34,980 nt of DNA from Pseudomonadota bacterium (GCA_021792335.1 JAJYUW010000009.1:1-34980), one strand, 5' to 3'; positions 16,669 to 26,225 are shown, numbered from the stretch's first letter. The notes: generated by a model not told the origin, from the sequence alone. Numbers and translations: made by a program.

Positions 16669-17854
16669 CCATAACGCCACCACGCCGCTCAGCGGGCGCG
16701 TGCTGGAGGCGATGCTGCCATACTTCACGGAAAGTTTCGGCAATGCCTCCAGTCGCCACGCCTTCGGCCGGGCGGCGCGCAAGGCGGTAGACGATGCCCG
16801 CGAGCAGGTGGCGGATGCCGTCGGTGCCCACCCATCGCAGGTCTATTTCGTCAGCGGCGGGACTGAAGCCAACAACCTGCTGATCAAGGGCGCGGCGGCC
16901 CGGCTCAGGCCGTCCCAGGCCGCAGTGAGCGCCGTGGAACACCCGTGCGTGATGAAACCGGCCCTGGCGCTGCGTGAGTCAGGCTGGAAGTTCAGGCAGT
17001 TTTCGGTTGATAATGCCGGCCGGCTTGATATGACGGACGTGCAGGCCGCGCTACGAGAGCCAACCGGTCTGGCCTCGGTGATGTTGGCTAACAATGAGAC
17101 TGGTGTGGTGCAGGATGTCGCGACCGTGGCGGAAATGGCGCGGGGTGCGGGCGCAGTTGTCCATACCGATGCGGTTCAGGCGTTTGGCAAGGTGCCGGTC
17201 AGTTTTGCCGATTTGAACGTGCATGCAATGACGCTTTCCGCACACAAGATATATGGACCAAAAGGCATAGCTGCCCTGATTCTGGACAAGCGCATCGACA
17301 TCATGCCGCAGATTATCGGCGGAGGGCATGAGAAGGGTTTGCGCGCCGGTACCGAGAACGTTCCGGCGATTGTCGGTTTTGGCGCTGCCTGCTCCCTGGC
17401 CGTGAGCGGCCTGGGGCGGTCGTCCCTTCAGCTTCAGCCATTACGGGAACGTCTGGATCAGGGGTTGCACGCGATGGGTGCGGTGTTGTTCGGCGCTAGC
17501 GCCGCACGTTTGCCCAATACCAGCTACTTTGCTTTTCCCGGGGTTGATGGTGAAACCCTGGTGATGGCCTTGGATCGTGCCGGATTTGCGGTGGCAAGCG
17601 GGTCTGCCTGTTCCAGCGACAGCACCGAGCCGAGCCCGGTATTGCTGGCCATGGGAGTCGAGCGCGAACTGGCGCGCTGCGCCGTGCGCGTCAGTTTGGG
17701 CAGGGGAAATGATATGGGCCAGGTTGAGCGGTTTTTGCAGGTGCTACAGGAAGAAATCTTCAGGTTGAAGCGGCTAATGACGGTCGCCCCACAAGGGGAC
17801 TCCGATCCGCTGCGAGCCATGAAACAGGCTCGTGCGGGGTCGTATACGCTTTAA
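16649..17854 (+). CDS. Cysteine desulfurase, NifS/IscS family (second copy)
   Basis: This PLP enzyme removes sulfur from cysteine as an enzyme-bound persulfide. ATG 16649 (within iscR) gives MLPAYFDHNATTPL, the family start, and 401 residues. K200 in LSAHKIYGPKG binds PLP, and the persulfide cysteine is C321 in ASGSACSSDSTEPSP. It is closer in style to NifS-like forms than to the IscS next door. The family core ends near residue 376. The last ~23 residues, VAPQGDSDPLRAMKQARAGS-like, are encoded by a palindromic repeat also present after motD. It may be a specialised or backup sulfur donor; the partner is unknown. Confidence 0.9.
   Translation: MLPAYFDHNATTPLSGRVLEAMLPYFTESFGNASSRHAFGRAARKAVDDAREQVADAVGAHPSQVYFVSGGTEANNLLIKGAAARLRPSQAAVSAVEHPCVMKPALALRESGWKFRQFSVDNAGRLDMTDVQAALREPTGLASVMLANNETGVVQDVATVAEMARGAGAVVHTDAVQAFGKVPVSFADLNVHAMTLSAHKIYGPKGIAALILDKRIDIMPQIIGGGHEKGLRAGTENVPAIVGFGAACSLAVSGLGRSSLQLQPLRERLDQGLHAMGAVLFGASAARLPNTSYFAFPGVDGETLVMALDRAGFAVASGSACSSDSTEPSPVLLAMGVERELARCAVRVSLGRGNDMGQVERFLQVLQEEIFRLKRLMTVAPQGDSDPLRAMKQARAGSYTL
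17786..17849. repeat. Palindromic repeat inside the 3' end of the nifS-like gene
   Basis: The first 26 bases (17786-17811), containing CCACAAGGGGACTCCGATCC, occur identically at 31028-31053. Here they continue into the imperfect stem CCGCTGCGAGCC/GGCTCGTGCGG and end GGTCGTATACG. The layout GGACTCCGAY - stem-loop - GGTCGTAT is the same as in the motD/flgN units, but the stem differs. It lies in frame and provides the C-terminal tail codons. Confidence 0.85.
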
Positions 17855-17899
17855 ACCGGGTGCGGCAAACGAGAATTTTGGAAAGTGGAGAAACAGAAG

Positions 17900-19111
17900 A
17901 TGATTAAGCTACCGATTTATATGGATTATTCAGCGACCACGCCAGTTGACCCGCGGGTTGCCGAAAAAATGATTCCCTATCTGACCGAGAAGTTCGGCAA
18001 CCCTGCCAGCCGTTCCCATGAATTCGGCTGGGTGGCCGAAAAGGCGGTGGAAGAGGCGCGCGAGCAGGTTGCTGCGCTGGTCAATGCCGACCCCAGGGAA
18101 ATCATCTGGACCTCGGGTGCGACCGAATCGAACAACCTCGCCATCAAGGGCGCGGCGCACTTTTACAAGGGCAAGGGCAAGCATCTGGTTACCGTGATGA
18201 CGGAACACAAGGCGGTGATCGATACCATGCGCCACCTCGAAAGCGAAGGCTATGAGGTGACCTACCTCGTGCCGGAAACCAACGGCCTGGTGGATTTGGA
18301 GAAATTCAAGGCTGCCCTGCGTCCCGACACGACCGTCGCCTCCATCATGCTGGTCAATAACGAGATCGGCGTGATTCAGGACATCGCGGCGCTGGGCGAG
18401 GTTTGCCGCGCCAAGGGCGTCATTTTCCACGTCGATGCGGCACAGGCGACAGGCAAAGTGGCGATAGATCTGGCTAATCTCAAAGTGGATCTGATGTCCT
18501 TTTCCGCTCACAAGACCTATGGGCCGAAAGGTGTCGGCGCATTGTATGTGCAAAGGAAGCCGCGTATCCGTTTGGAGGCTCAGATGCACGGCGGAGGACA
18601 TGAAAGAGGCTTGCGCTCCGGCACGCTGGCGACACACCAGATTGTCGGTATGGGCGAGGCTTTCCGTATCGCACGTGAAGAGATGGCTACCGAGAACGAG
18701 CGCATCCGTTACCTGCGCGACCGGCTCTACAAGGGCCTGTCGCAAATCGAGGAGGTGCATGTCAATGGCGACATGGAACAGCGCGTGCCGCATAATCTCA
18801 ATATCAGCTTCAACTTCGTCGAGGGCGAATCGCTGATCATGGCGATTCGCGATCTCGCGGTTTCCAGCGGTTCCGCCTGTACCTCGGCCAGTCTTGAGCC
18901 TTCCTATGTGCTGCGTGCACTGGGGCGTAGCGATGAACTGGCGCACAGCTCGATCCGTTTCAGCATCGGCCGCTTCACCAGCGAAGCAGAGGTTGATTAT
19001 GCGATTGAACTGCTTAAAGCCAAGATCGGCCGCCTGCGCGAAATGTCGCCACTGTGGGACATGTTCAAGGAAGGTGTCGATTTGAGCACTGTGCAGTGGG
19101 CTGCCCATTAA
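17900..19111 (+). CDS. iscS: Cysteine desulfurase IscS
   Basis: IscS is the main sulfur donor for Fe-S assembly on IscU and for tRNA thiolation. ATG 17900, with GGAG nine bases upstream, gives [20 protein letters not shown] and 403 residues; the GTG at 17885 is less likely. K205 in [12 protein letters not shown] holds PLP. C327 in [16 protein letters not shown] is the persulfide cysteine on the long mobile loop, one residue off E. coli numbering. The C-terminus [18 protein letters not shown] is the conserved IscU-binding end. It is followed by iscU after 23 nt. Confidence 0.97.
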   Translation: MIKLPIYMDYSATTPVDPRVAEKMIPYLTEKFGNPASRSHEFGWVAEKAVEEAREQVAALVNADPREIIWTSGATESNNLAIKGAAHFYKGKGKHLVTVMTEHKAVIDTMRHLESEGYEVTYLVPETNGLVDLEKFKAALRPDTTVASIMLVNNEIGVIQDIAALGEVCRAKGVIFHVDAAQATGKVAIDLANLKVDLMSFSAHKTYGPKGVGALYVQRKPRIRLEAQMHGGGHERGLRSGTLATHQIVGMGEAFRIAREEMATENERIRYLRDRLYKGLSQIEEVHVNGDMEQRVPHNLNISFNFVEGESLIMAIRDLAVSSGSACTSASLEPSYVLRALGRSDELAHSSIRFSIGRFTSEAEVDYAIELLKAKIGRLREMSPLWDMFKEGVDLSTVQWAAH

Positions 19112-19134
19112 AGTATTTTTGAAGGAGAATTGTC

Positions 19135-19545
19135 ATGTCTTACAGCAACAAGGTATTGGATCATTACGAAAACCCCCGCAATGTCGGGGCCTTTGACAAG
19201 GATGATGCTGGAGTGGCCACCGGCATGGTGGGCGCCCCCGCCTGCGGCGACGTGATGAAACTGCAGATCAAGGTCAACAAGGACGGCGTGATCGAGGATG
19301 CCAAGTTCAAGACCTACGGCTGCGGTTCCGCGATTGCCTCCAGTTCGCTGGTGACGGAATGGGTCAAGGGCAAGACCTTGGACGAGGCGCTCACCATCAA
19401 GAACACCCAGATCGCCGAGGAGTTGGCGTTGCCGCCGGTGAAGATCCACTGTTCGGTACTGGCTGAAGACGCGATCAAGGCCGCTGTGGCCGATTACAAG
19501 TCCAGGCATGGCGCGATGGTGGAAACCGCCGCCTGCAAGGGCTAA
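19135..19545 (+). CDS. iscU: Fe-S cluster scaffold protein IscU
   Basis: IscU is the scaffold on which the [2Fe-2S] cluster is built from IscS sulfur and iron. It has 136 residues. Ligands are C37 (APACGD, with D39), C63 (TYGCGSAIASSS), H105 and C106. The HscA recognition motif LPPVK is at 99-103. The ribosome site GAAGGAG lies just upstream. It is the central gene of the operon between the sulfur donor and the carrier/chaperone genes. Confidence 0.98.
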   Translation: MSYSNKVLDHYENPRNVGAFDKDDAGVATGMVGAPACGDVMKLQIKVNKDGVIEDAKFKTYGCGSAIASSSLVTEWVKGKTLDEALTIKNTQIAEELALPPVKIHCSVLAEDAIKAAVADYKSRHGAMVETAACKG

Positions 19546-19572
19546 TGCATACTTTTGGTTGAGGAGAGGACA

Positions 19573-19896
19573 ATGGCTGTAACCCTGACTGAGAAAGCAG
19601 CAACCCACATCAAGAACTTTATCGCCAAGCGCGGCAAGGGGGTCGGTCTGCGCCTGGGCGTGCGCACAAATGGCTGTTCAGGCATGTCGTACACGCTGGA
19701 GTTCGCGGATGAACTGAACGATACCGACAGCCAGTTTGAAAGCCATGGCGTCAAGGTGCTGATCGATCCAAAGAGCCTGGCGTACCTCGATGGCACTGAA
19801 CTGGATTTCGCGCGCGAAGGTTTGAATGAAGGCTTTAAATTCAACAATCCCAACGCCAAGAACGAGTGCGGCTGCGGCGAGAGCTTCGGCGTCTAG
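19573..19896 (+). CDS. iscA: Iron-sulfur assembly protein IscA
   Basis: IscA is an A-type carrier that helps move Fe or Fe-S clusters, notably for [4Fe-4S] proteins. ATG 19573, with GAGGAGAGGA before it, gives 107 residues; the track start at TTG 19555 is too early. The three conserved cysteines are C35 (TNGCSGMSY) and C99 and C101 (NECGCGESF). It lies between iscU and hscB as in E. coli. Confidence 0.97.
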   Translation: MAVTLTEKAATHIKNFIAKRGKGVGLRLGVRTNGCSGMSYTLEFADELNDTDSQFESHGVKVLIDPKSLAYLDGTELDFAREGLNEGFKFNNPNAKNECGCGESFGV

Positions 19897-19911
19897 CCGG
19901 ACCAAGCTGCG

Positions 19912-20445
19912 ATGAATATCGATTTCAGCAAGAACCATTTCGAGCTGTTCGGTATCGCACCGGCCTACCAGATAGACCCTATCCGGCTGGAACAGGCCTA
20001 TCGCGACATCCAGGCCCAGGTTCATCCGGACAAGTTTGCCTATCTTTCCGATGCCGAGCGCAGGTTGTCGATGCAATGGGCGACACAGGCCAACGAAGCC
20101 TATCAGACCTTGCGTCAGCCGCTTGGCCGGGCGCGCTACCTGCTCCATCTGAACGGCGTCGAGATTCATGAGGAAACCAATACGGCGATGTCGCCGGCTT
20201 TCCTGATGCAGCAGATGGAGTGGCGCGAGGCGATCGGCGAGGCCAAATCAGCCAAGGATGTTCCCGAGCTGGGGCATTTGAGCGGCCAGCTGCGTGCCGA
20301 GATGCAGGTGCAGCAGCACAAGTTGGCGGATTTTCTGGACCGCGACCGGGATTTTGCCAAAGCGGCGGAAATTGTACGCGAACTCAAATTCATGGAAAAA
20401 TTGCGCGAGGAAATAAACCAAGCGCTGGAGGCTTTGGAAGCATAA
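19912..20445 (+). CDS. hscB: Co-chaperone HscB (J-domain protein)
   Basis: HscB brings IscU to the Hsp70 HscA and stimulates its ATPase. It has 177 residues. The N-terminal J-domain begins [15 protein letters not shown] and carries the HPD motif at 38-40 ([11 protein letters not shown]). The C-terminal helical part ([18 protein letters not shown]) is the IscU-binding bundle. The stop overlaps the hscA start (TAATG). Confidence 0.96.
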   Translation: MNIDFSKNHFELFGIAPAYQIDPIRLEQAYRDIQAQVHPDKFAYLSDAERRLSMQWATQANEAYQTLRQPLGRARYLLHLNGVEIHEETNTAMSPAFLMQQMEWREAIGEAKSAKDVPELGHLSGQLRAEMQVQQHKLADFLDRDRDFAKAAEIVRELKFMEKLREEINQALEALEA

Positions 20446-22313
20446 TGGCTTTGTTACAGATCGCAGAACCCGGCATGAGCGCCGCCCCGCATCAGCATCG
20501 GCTGGCGGTGGGTATTGACTTGGGCACGACGAACTCTCTGGTGGCAACGGTCAGGAGCGGCATGAGCGTTGTGCTGCACGATGAAAACGGCCGGGCCCTG
20601 CTGCCCTCGGTGGTACGTTACCATGCCGATGGCAGCACCGATGTCGGCTATCCCGCACAGGCCATGCAAAGCAGCGATCCGCACAACACCATCGTTTCGG
20701 CGAAGCGCTTCATGGGCAGGGGGCTGCGCGATCTGCCCGACGCCGGCAGCTTGCCCTACCAGTTCGCGGATGCGCCCGGCATGGTGCAGCTCAAGACTGT
20801 CGCCGGGGCGAAAAGTCCGGTCGAGGTTTCCGCCGAAATTCTCAAGGTTCTGCGCGATCGCGCCGAGAAATCCATGGGTGGCGAGCTGGTTGGTGCCGTC
20901 ATCACGGTGCCGGCCTATTTCGACGATGCCCAGCGCCAGGCCACCAAGGATGCGGCCAGGCTTGCCGGTCTTAATGTGTTGCGTTTGCTCAATGAACCCA
21001 CTGCGGCGGCGGTTGCTTACGGCCTCGACAATGCTGCCGAGGGGGTATACGCGGTGTATGACCTGGGCGGGGGCACTTTCGACATCTCCGTTCTGCGCTT
21101 GTCCAAGGGCGTTTTCGAAGTGCTCGCTACCAACGGCGATTCCGCCCTGGGGGGTGACGATTTCGACCACCGTATTTATTGCTGGATCCTGGAGCAGGCA
21201 AAGCTGTCCGGCATTAAGCCCCAGGATGCGCGCCTGCTCCTGACCCGCGCACGCGAAGCCAAGGAAGATCTGACCGCTCATCCCGAGGTGCGCATTACCG
21301 CAGTGCTCAGCACGGGTGAAATGGTTGATCTCACGCTGAGCTCGGAAGTTTTCACCGAAATTACCCGCAGCCTGGTCAACAAGACCTTGGTGCCCAGCAA
21401 GAAAGCGCTGCGCGATGCCGGGCTGGAGGTCGAGGACGTGAAGGGCGTGGTGATGGTGGGCGGATCAACCCGCATGTCCCAGATCCAGCATGCGGTTGGA
21501 GAGTTTTTCCGCCAGGAGCCGCTCAACAACCTCGATCCGGACAAGGTTGTCGCGCTGGGAGCGGCGATCCAGGCCAATGTCCTGGCAGGGAATCGCTCCG
21601 ACGATGACTGGCTGTTGCTGGATGTGATCCCGCTTTCGCTGGGCATCGAAACCATGGGCGGACTGGTGGAGAAGATTATTCAGCGCAACTCCACCATCCC
21701 CGTGGCACGTGCCCAGGAGTTCACCACCTTCAAGGACGGCCAGACCGCGATGAGCATCCATGTGGTGCAGGGGGAACGCGAACTGGTGAGCGATTGCCGC
21801 TCTCTGGCCAAATTCGAGCTGCGTGGCATTCCGCCGATGGTGGCGGGGGGCGCGCGTATCCGTGTCACCTTCCAGGTGGATGCCGATGGCTTGCTCAGTG
21901 TCTCTGCGCGTGAAAAAAGCAGCGGCGTTGAGGCTTCGGTCGTGGTGAAGCCCTCCTATGGCCTGAGCGACGATGAAATTACCAATATGCTGCGTACTTC
22001 GCAGGAAAATGCCAAGGCTGACATGACGGCGCGCGCTTTGCGCGAGCAGCAGGTTGAGGCTGGACGCCTGATCGAGGCGATCGAGGCGGCGCTACACGAA
22101 AACGGTGACCATCTTCTTAGCGCTGCTGAACGTGCCGAGATCGATGAGGGAATGGCATCCCTGCGCAGCGCATTGGAAGGCCGGGACCATTTGGCGATCA
22201 AGGAACAGACAGAAAGACTGAATCATATCTCCGAAACGTTTGCCGCACGCCGCATGGACCAGAGCGTGCAGAAAGCGCTGACCGGACATAAACTAGAGGA
22301 ACTCGAGATCTAA
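20445..22313 (+). CDS. hscA: Fe-S assembly Hsp70 chaperone HscA
   Basis: HscA is the specialised Hsp70 that drives cluster release from IscU by ATP hydrolysis. ATG 20445, overlapping the hscB stop, gives 622 residues; the longer ORF runs back through hscB. The ATPase domain has [13 protein letters not shown] (about residue 23), [17 protein letters not shown] and [14 protein letters not shown]. The substrate-binding domain and lid follow ([23 protein letters not shown]). It has the short acidic-linker form typical of HscA rather than DnaK. fdx begins one base after the stop. Confidence 0.97.
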   Translation: MALLQIAEPGMSAAPHQHRLAVGIDLGTTNSLVATVRSGMSVVLHDENGRALLPSVVRYHADGSTDVGYPAQAMQSSDPHNTIVSAKRFMGRGLRDLPDAGSLPYQFADAPGMVQLKTVAGAKSPVEVSAEILKVLRDRAEKSMGGELVGAVITVPAYFDDAQRQATKDAARLAGLNVLRLLNEPTAAAVAYGLDNAAEGVYAVYDLGGGTFDISVLRLSKGVFEVLATNGDSALGGDDFDHRIYCWILEQAKLSGIKPQDARLLLTRAREAKEDLTAHPEVRITAVLSTGEMVDLTLSSEVFTEITRSLVNKTLVPSKKALRDAGLEVEDVKGVVMVGGSTRMSQIQHAVGEFFRQEPLNNLDPDKVVALGAAIQANVLAGNRSDDDWLLLDVIPLSLGIETMGGLVEKIIQRNSTIPVARAQEFTTFKDGQTAMSIHVVQGERELVSDCRSLAKFELRGIPPMVAGGARIRVTFQVDADGLLSVSAREKSSGVEASVVVKPSYGLSDDEITNMLRTSQENAKADMTARALREQQVEAGRLIEAIEAALHENGDHLLSAAERAEIDEGMASLRSALEGRDHLAIKEQTERLNHISETFAARRMDQSVQKALTGHKLEELEI

Positions 22314-22314
22314 A

Positions 22315-22653
22315 ATGCCACAATTGATAGTGTTACCACATGAACATCTTTGTCCGGAAGGCGCCGTGATCGAGGCCCGACCCGGCATTTCCATCTGTGA
22401 TGCGCTGCTCGAAAATGATATCGAAATCGAACATGCCTGTGAGAAATCCTGTGCCTGCACCACTTGTCATGTGGTGGTGCGCGAGGGTTACGAGTCGCTC
22501 GAGCCCGCCGAAGAACTGGAAGACGATATGCTGGACAAGGCATGGGGGCTGGAGCCCACTTCGCGTCTGTCCTGCCAGGCGATCGTCAAGGATCAGGACC
22601 TGGTGGTCGAAATCCCCAAGTACACCATCAATCTGGCCAGCGAACATCACTAA
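22315..22653 (+). CDS. fdx: [2Fe-2S] ferredoxin, ISC type
   Basis: Fdx supplies electrons for Fe-S cluster assembly on IscU. It has 112 residues. Cluster ligands are C42, C48, C51 and C87, from HACEKSCACTTCHVVV and RLSCQAIV. The extra C46, conserved in Isc-type ferredoxins, is also present. The C-terminal VEIPKYTINLASEHH matches the family. The spacing to hscA is one base, so the genes are translationally linked. Confidence 0.97.
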   Translation: MPQLIVLPHEHLCPEGAVIEARPGISICDALLENDIEIEHACEKSCACTTCHVVVREGYESLEPAEELEDDMLDKAWGLEPTSRLSCQAIVKDQDLVVEIPKYTINLASEHH

Positions 22654-22663
22654 AGGGGTCGTC

Positions 22664-22858
22664 ATGAAATGGACCGACACGCTCGATATCGCGATCGGGC
22701 TTTATGAAAAAATGCCTGACGTGGATCCCCGCTATGTCCGTTTTACCGATTTGCACCGCTGGGCTACCGAGCTTGAAGGCTTCAGTGACGACCCGAACAA
22801 ATCCAACGAGAAGATCCTCGAAGCGATTCAGATGGCATGGATAGCCGAGACCGAATAA
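22664..22858 (+). CDS. iscX: Fe-S assembly protein IscX
   Basis: IscX is a small acidic protein that binds IscS and iron and tunes the rate of cluster formation. It has 64 residues, MKWTDTLDIAIGLYEK at the start and DLHRWATELEGFSDDPNKSNEKILEAIQMAW in the middle, which is the family signature. The start is ATG 22664, with AAGGGG upstream. It is the last gene of the isc operon; no rho-independent terminator is visible after it. Confidence 0.96.
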   Translation: MKWTDTLDIAIGLYEKMPDVDPRYVRFTDLHRWATELEGFSDDPNKSNEKILEAIQMAWIAETE

Positions 22859-22931
22859 TTCCCTCCGGCCCATGCTAGAGGCATATAATAGGGTTCGCTC
22901 TGCCGGATAATCACCCCGCTTCCTCTACTAT

Positions 22932-22965
22932 ATCTGGTGGAAATCATGTAAACTATCCACCAGAT
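22932..22965. promoter_or_regulatory. Inverted repeat upstream of flhB, possible operator
   Basis: A perfect 10-bp inverted repeat, ATCTGGTGGA (22932-22941) and TCCACCAGAT (22956-22965), separated by 14 nt, lies in the 143-bp iscX-flhB gap, 36 bp before the flhB ATG. A TATAAT at 22884-22889 upstream has no matching -35. The repeat lacks a U-run, so an operator or 5'-UTR hairpin is more likely than a terminator. Confidence 0.55.
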
Positions 22966-23001
22966 GTTGCTACCTGCGCTGCCCTATGGCCGGGGGGATG
23001 A

Positions 23002-24144
23002 ATGGCAGAAGACAGCGATTTAGAACGAACAGAACCTGCGTCGTCGCGACGTATAGAGCAGGCCCGCGAGAAGGGGCAGATTGCCCGTTCCCGCGAGCTG
23101 GCTACATTCACCGTGTTGCTGGCCGCTGGTGGCGGACTAATGCTGATGGGTCCGCAACTGATGGACAGCCTGGCGGGGCTGATGCGCAATGGTTTGACGC
23201 TCGACCGGGCGGTGGCTTTCGATCCCCTGCTCATGCTGCCACGCCTGCATCAACTGGCATTGAGCGCTCTCTATGCTTTCTTTCCCTTTCTTTTGTTGAT
23301 GGTTGTCGCTGCAATAATGGCGCCGCTGGTGATGGGCGGCTGGCTTTTTTCTTTTCAGGCATTGCAACCCGATTTTTCTCGTCTCGATCCACTCAAGGGT
23401 TTTGGCCGCCTCTTTTCTTCGACCAGCCTGGTTGAATTGGTAAAGGCGCTGGCCAAATCGGCGCTGATCGGTGGTGTCGCGTTATGGGTTTTCTGGCATC
23501 ACAAGGAGGCGATGTTTTCGCTCGCGGGCGAATCGTTCAATCAGAGCGCCGCGCATTTGGGCAGCCTGCTTGGGACTACCTTCCTGTACATCGTTGCTTC
23601 GCTGCTTCTGATTGTGGCGATCGACGTGCCCTTCCAGTTATGGGAGCACGCCCGCAAGCTGAAGATGACGAAAGAGGAGGTGCGCCAGGAAAACAAGGAA
23701 ATGGAAGGCTCGCCCGAGGTCAAGGCTCATATCCGCCGGATGCAGCGCGAGCTTGCACGCGGGCGCATGATGGCGGAAGTGCCCAAAGCCGATGTGATTG
23801 TGACCAACCCGACCCATTATGCCGTAGCGCTTCGCTACCAGGACAAGGCCCATACCGCTCCGGTCGTCGTCGCCAAGGGTTCGGCCCTGCTGGCGGCGCG
23901 CATCAGGGAGCTGGGCGAGGAACACCATGTTCCGATTCTGGAAGCGCCGCCTCTGGCGCGTGCCCTGTTCCGCCATGCCGAACTCGGCGAGGAGATCCCC
24001 TCCGCCCTTTATACCGCGGTGGCCGAAGTGCTCGCCTATGTTTATCAGTTGCGCAATTACGAGGCGGGGGTAGGTGAGCAGCCCCAGCCGCCGCAACATC
24101 TGCCGGTGCCACCGGACCTCGACCCGGAAGGTGAGGCCGCATGA
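23002..24144 (+). CDS. flhB: Flagellar export switch protein FlhB
   Basis: FlhB is the export-gate component that switches substrate from rod/hook to filament types. It has 380 residues. The N-terminal part (ERTEPASSRRIEQAREKGQI) leads into four membrane segments, then the cytoplasmic domain with the self-cleaving NPTH motif at 269-272, the same position as in Salmonella. The C-terminus ends in a Pro/Gln-rich tail (QPQPPQHLPVPPDL). A G-rich site precedes ATG 23002. It overlaps flhA (ATGA). Confidence 0.97.
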   Translation: MAEDSDLERTEPASSRRIEQAREKGQIARSRELATFTVLLAAGGGLMLMGPQLMDSLAGLMRNGLTLDRAVAFDPLLMLPRLHQLALSALYAFFPFLLLMVVAAIMAPLVMGGWLFSFQALQPDFSRLDPLKGFGRLFSSTSLVELVKALAKSALIGGVALWVFWHHKEAMFSLAGESFNQSAAHLGSLLGTTFLYIVASLLLIVAIDVPFQLWEHARKLKMTKEEVRQENKEMEGSPEVKAHIRRMQRELARGRMMAEVPKADVIVTNPTHYAVALRYQDKAHTAPVVVAKGSALLAARIRELGEEHHVPILEAPPLARALFRHAELGEEIPSALYTAVAEVLAYVYQLRNYEAGVGEQPQPPQHLPVPPDLDPEGEAA

Positions 24145-26225
24145 ACGCCAGGATTGAAAGCATGGCCGTGCCGGGCGGCATGAATCTGACCAAACTGGCG
24201 GGCCCGATTCTGATCATCATGATCCTGAGCATGATGATCCTGCCCTTGCCGCCGATCGTGCTCGATCTGCTGTTCACCTTCAATATCGCTCTGGCGATGA
24301 TTGTGCTGCTGGTCAGCCTGTACACCACCAAGCCGCTCGAATTCGCCGTCTTCCCCACTGTGCTGCTGGTGACGACACTGCTGCGGCTGTCACTCAACGT
24401 CGCTTCCGCCCGGATTGTGCTGCTCGAAGGGCATACCGGTGCCGATGCCGCGGGCAAGGTGATCGAGGCCTTCGGCCATTTCCTGGTGGGCGGCAACTAT
24501 ACGGTGGGGATCACGGTATTTATCATCCTGGTGATCATCAATTTCGTGGTGATCACCAAGGGTGCTGGGCGTATCGCCGAGGTCAGCGCGCGCTTCACCC
24601 TGGACGCCATGCCCGGCAAGCAGATGGCGATCGACGCCGACCTCAACGCCGGACTGATCGGCGAAGAGGAAGCCCGAAAGCGCCGTACCATCATTTCCCA
24701 GGAAGCGGACTTTTTCGGCTCGATGGACGGCGCCAGCAAGTTCGTGCGCGGCGACGCAGTCGCCGGCATCCTGATCATGCTGATCATGATCATCGGCGGT
24801 CTGGCGGTGGGCGTGCTGCAGCACAACCTGGACTTCGCCACCGCGGCCAACAACTACACCCTGCTCACCATCGGCGACGGCCTGGTGGCGCAGATTCCCG
24901 CCCTGGTGATTTCGACAGCGGCGGGCATCGTGGTGAGCCGTGTTTCTACCGACGAGGACCTGAGCCAGCAGCTACTCGGCCAGTTGTTCAGCCAACCCCT
25001 GGTGCTCTACATTACGGCTGCGATTCTTGGTGTTATGGGCCTGATTCCGAACATGCCCCATTTTGCCTTCCTGCTGCTGGCCGCCTTGCTCTCCGGCGCC
25101 GCCTATTACATCGAACAGCGTGCACGGCGGCCTGAGCTACTGGAAGTGCCGGTTCCGGTGCAGGCACCGGCAGAGCCGGTGGAAGTGAGCTGGAACGACG
25201 TGATGCCGGTGGACACCTTGGGGCTGGAGGTTGGCTATCGGCTGATTCCCCTGGTGGACCGGGCACAGGACGGTGAATTGCTGCGCCGTATACGTGGCAT
25301 CCGCAAAAAGTTTGCCCATGAAATGGGATTCGTGGTGCCGGCCGTGCATATCCGGGATAATCTGGAGCTCAAGCCCAACGGCTACCGTTTAACCTTGAAA
25401 GGCGTCGAGATGGGGCATGGCGAAGCCTATGTCGGCATGTATCTGGCGATCAATCCCGGCCGGGTCATGGGTACGCTGGCCGGCACGCCGACGCGCGACC
25501 CCGCCTTCGGCCTGCCCGCTGTCTGGATCGAGGCCGAACTGCGCGAGCAGGCCCAGACCTTCGGCTACACCGTGGTGGATGCCAGCACCGTTATCGCTAC
25601 CCATCTTTCCAACATTATCCAATCTCACGGCGCCGAGTTGCTGGGTCGTGAAGAGGTGCAGCAACTGCTGGAGCACCTGGCGAAGGAATCGCCCAAGCTG
25701 GTCGAAGACCTGGTGCCGAAGCAGTTGTCGCTGACCACCTTGCACCGGGTGTTGCAAAACATGCTGGAAGAGGGGGTGCACATCCGCGACATGCGCACCA
25801 TCATCGAAACCCTCGCCGAGCATGCGCCGCGTACGCAGAACGTGGACGAACTGGCGTCCCTGGTACGGGTCGCCCTGGGACGTGCTATTATCCAGCAAAT
25901 TTATCCGGGCACGGACGAACTGCAAGTGATTTCGCTTGATCCCGGGCTGGAGGGCCTGCTGTTGCAGGCAACGCAGACTTCGGGTGGCGAGGGCGCCGGT
26001 CTGGAGCCGGGCCTGGCAGAGAACCTGCTGGCACAGGCGCAGAACGTGGCGCAGAATCAGGAGCAACTCGGTCTGCCGGCCGTGCTTCTGGTGCAGGCTC
26101 CGCTACGCGGCTTGATGTCACGTTTCCTGCGGCGGGCAGTGCCGCAACTCAAGGTCATTTCCCATGCCGAGGTGCCGGATTCCAAAACGATAAGAGTGAC
26201 TGCTGTATTGGGGGGTAGGGAATGA
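24141..26225 (+). CDS. flhA: Flagellar export protein FlhA
   Basis: FlhA is the nonameric export-gate protein that uses the proton-motive force and receives substrate-chaperone complexes. It has 694 residues. About eight membrane helices fill the first ~310 residues, and the FHIPEP-family signature ITKGAGRIAEVSARFTLDAM lies in the loop. The C-terminal cytoplasmic domains include EVGYRLIPLVD and VAVLGGRE-like end. It overlaps flhB upstream and flhF downstream by 4 nt each. Confidence 0.97.
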   Translation: MNARIESMAVPGGMNLTKLAGPILIIMILSMMILPLPPIVLDLLFTFNIALAMIVLLVSLYTTKPLEFAVFPTVLLVTTLLRLSLNVASARIVLLEGHTGADAAGKVIEAFGHFLVGGNYTVGITVFIILVIINFVVITKGAGRIAEVSARFTLDAMPGKQMAIDADLNAGLIGEEEARKRRTIISQEADFFGSMDGASKFVRGDAVAGILIMLIMIIGGLAVGVLQHNLDFATAANNYTLLTIGDGLVAQIPALVISTAAGIVVSRVSTDEDLSQQLLGQLFSQPLVLYITAAILGVMGLIPNMPHFAFLLLAALLSGAAYYIEQRARRPELLEVPVPVQAPAEPVEVSWNDVMPVDTLGLEVGYRLIPLVDRAQDGELLRRIRGIRKKFAHEMGFVVPAVHIRDNLELKPNGYRLTLKGVEMGHGEAYVGMYLAINPGRVMGTLAGTPTRDPAFGLPAVWIEAELREQAQTFGYTVVDASTVIATHLSNIIQSHGAELLGREEVQQLLEHLAKESPKLVEDLVPKQLSLTTLHRVLQNMLEEGVHIRDMRTIIETLAEHAPRTQNVDELASLVRVALGRAIIQQIYPGTDELQVISLDPGLEGLLLQATQTSGGEGAGLEPGLAENLLAQAQNVAQNQEQLGLPAVLLVQAPLRGLMSRFLRRAVPQLKVISHAEVPDSKTIRVTAVLGGRE

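Noticed and set aside
17930-19108. Long (392 aa) minus-strand ORF antisense to iscS
   Set aside because: It mirrors a strongly conserved iscS with active-site residues in place; the antisense frame is open because of GC-rich codon bias and its product resembles no family.
22859-23001. Sigma-54 or sigma-28 promoter for flhB
   Set aside because: No TGGCAC-N5-TTGC or TAAA-N15-GCCGATAA match was found; only an isolated TATAAT and the inverted repeat.
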